Assembly (NCBI GenBank): GCA_021780015.1
Contig: JAJXZN010000038.1
Coordinates: forward strand, 1 to 6,391
Direction: 5' to 3'
DNA from: Pseudomonadota bacterium
GTDB taxonomy: Bacteria; Pseudomonadota; Alphaproteobacteria; Rhizobiales; Beijerinckiaceae
DNA: 6,391 nucleotides
Part shown: in pieces, positions 6,082 through 6,391 of the stretch
Numbering within the stretch: position 1 is the stretch's first letter
How the letters are laid out: each line of letters begins with the position of its first letter
Program-made: the position numbers and the translations under genes
Notes under the pieces: model-generated
The model's input: only the letters and a program-made list of their open reading frames with translations
Database searches by the model: none
Told to the model about the DNA's origin: nothing

Positions 6082-6391
6082 GGGGCCTCCTTCGCCGATT
6101 CCTTGATCTTCATCGTCGCTGTCACGCGCAGCCCGGGATCGGCATTCTCGATTGTTACGCGCCCACCGTTTGACTCGGCAAGTTCGCGCACCACGACGAG
6201 ACCGAGGCCGAAACCATCCTTGGCGCCGCCGCCCGGCTGCACCAGCGCCGTCAATTTCGCCTGCGCAGCCGGATCGAGGCCGCGGCCGAAATCACGCACC
6301 GTCAAGGTCAGCATTCCGTCCGCTTCGCCGGTCGCCACGAGAATGCGGCCCGGCGCGTATTTATTGGCGTTGTCGATGAGGTTGATGAGAA
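6069..6391 (-). CDS. Sensor histidine kinase, C-terminal ATPase domain (5' end outside the window)
   Basis: The last 106 residues are visible, open to the right edge of the window. They form the end of a HATPase_c domain. The N box is LINLIDNANKYAP, read from codons at 6389-6351. The G1 box is VRDFGRGLD and the G2 box is GFGLGLVVVRELAESNGG. After it come strands GRVTIEN and LRVTATMKI and a short charged tail. This domain binds ATP and phosphorylates a conserved histidine, which lies beyond the edge along with any sensor and membrane segments. The TGA stop at 6071-6069 lies 13 bases inside the response-regulator gene. The two are therefore almost certainly a cognate pair translated together. 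The GTG at 6338 is internal and not the true start, because the N box lies upstream of it. Confidence 0.93.
   Translation of the reverse strand, partial: LINLIDNANKYAPGRILVATGEADGMLTLTVRDFGRGLDPAAQAKLTALVQPGGGAKDGFGLGLVVVRELAESNGGRVTIENADPGLRVTATMKIKESAKEAPCPS
6086..6092 (-). promoter_or_regulatory. Shine-Dalgarno of the response-regulator gene, inside the kinase gene
   Basis: The minus strand reads AAGGAGG from 6092 to 6086, 4 bases before the ATG at 6081. It is a full anti-16S match and fixes the regulator's start. It lies within the last codons of the kinase, so ribosomes can start the regulator independently or by re-initiation after the kinase stop. Confidence 0.75.

Noticed and set aside
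1..6391. A previously undescribed multi-gene system (defence island, mobile element, biosynthetic cluster)
   Set aside because: All but two genes belong to well-known housekeeping or signalling families in tight chromosomal order. There are no integrase, transposase, toxin-antitoxin or nuclease genes. Novelty here is limited to regulatory structures and two uncharacterised proteins.

Overview
The window is GC-rich and reads as ordinary chromosome of an alphaproteobacterium, most likely in the Hyphomicrobiales (Rhizobiales). This rests on the protein flavour: an alphaproteobacterial ParC with the C-terminal [12 protein letters not shown] tail, a RecO of the same type, a bacterial N-end-rule aminoacyltransferase (Bpt/Ate) and a TPR-plus-methyltransferase protein. 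The genus cannot be fixed from the sequence alone. I see no mobile element, phage gene, CRISPR array, tRNA or rRNA.

Layout from left to right. Positions 1-319 (+) hold the last 105 codons of an aspartate/glutamate leucyltransferase-type gene. A short 59-base convergent spacer with hairpin potential follows. Positions 379-1866 (-) encode a 495-residue protein with N-terminal TPR-like helices and a C-terminal SAM-dependent methyltransferase domain. Its strong Shine-Dalgarno sequence lies inside a predicted mRNA hairpin. Positions 1935-4178 (-) hold complete parC, 68 bases upstream of the methyltransferase gene on the same strand, so the two could be co-transcribed. Positions 4179-4396 form the divergent spacer between parC and a small plus-strand gene. 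It carries a GC-rich hairpin in the parC leader, a 15-base tandem repeat and a perfect 11-base inverted repeat. Positions 4397-4651 (+) encode a probable small single-pass membrane protein with two cysteines. It ends 4 bases from the end of the convergent recO.

Positions 4656 to the right edge form a compact minus-strand operon in the order sensor histidine kinase (only its ATPase C-terminus is present), OmpR/PhoB-type response regulator, recO. Kinase and regulator overlap by 13 bases, and regulator and recO are 7 bases apart. This suggests that recombinational repair protein RecO is expressed with a two-component system.

The work of the window is housekeeping: protein turnover by the N-end rule (Bpt), chromosome decatenation (ParC), RecFOR repair (RecO), and envelope or stress signalling (kinase and regulator). 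I did not find a convincing new multi-gene system. The parts most worth a second look are non-coding: the hairpin over the methyltransferase gene's ribosome binding site and the structured parC/small-gene spacer. The uncharacterised small membrane protein and TPR-methyltransferase are also of interest.
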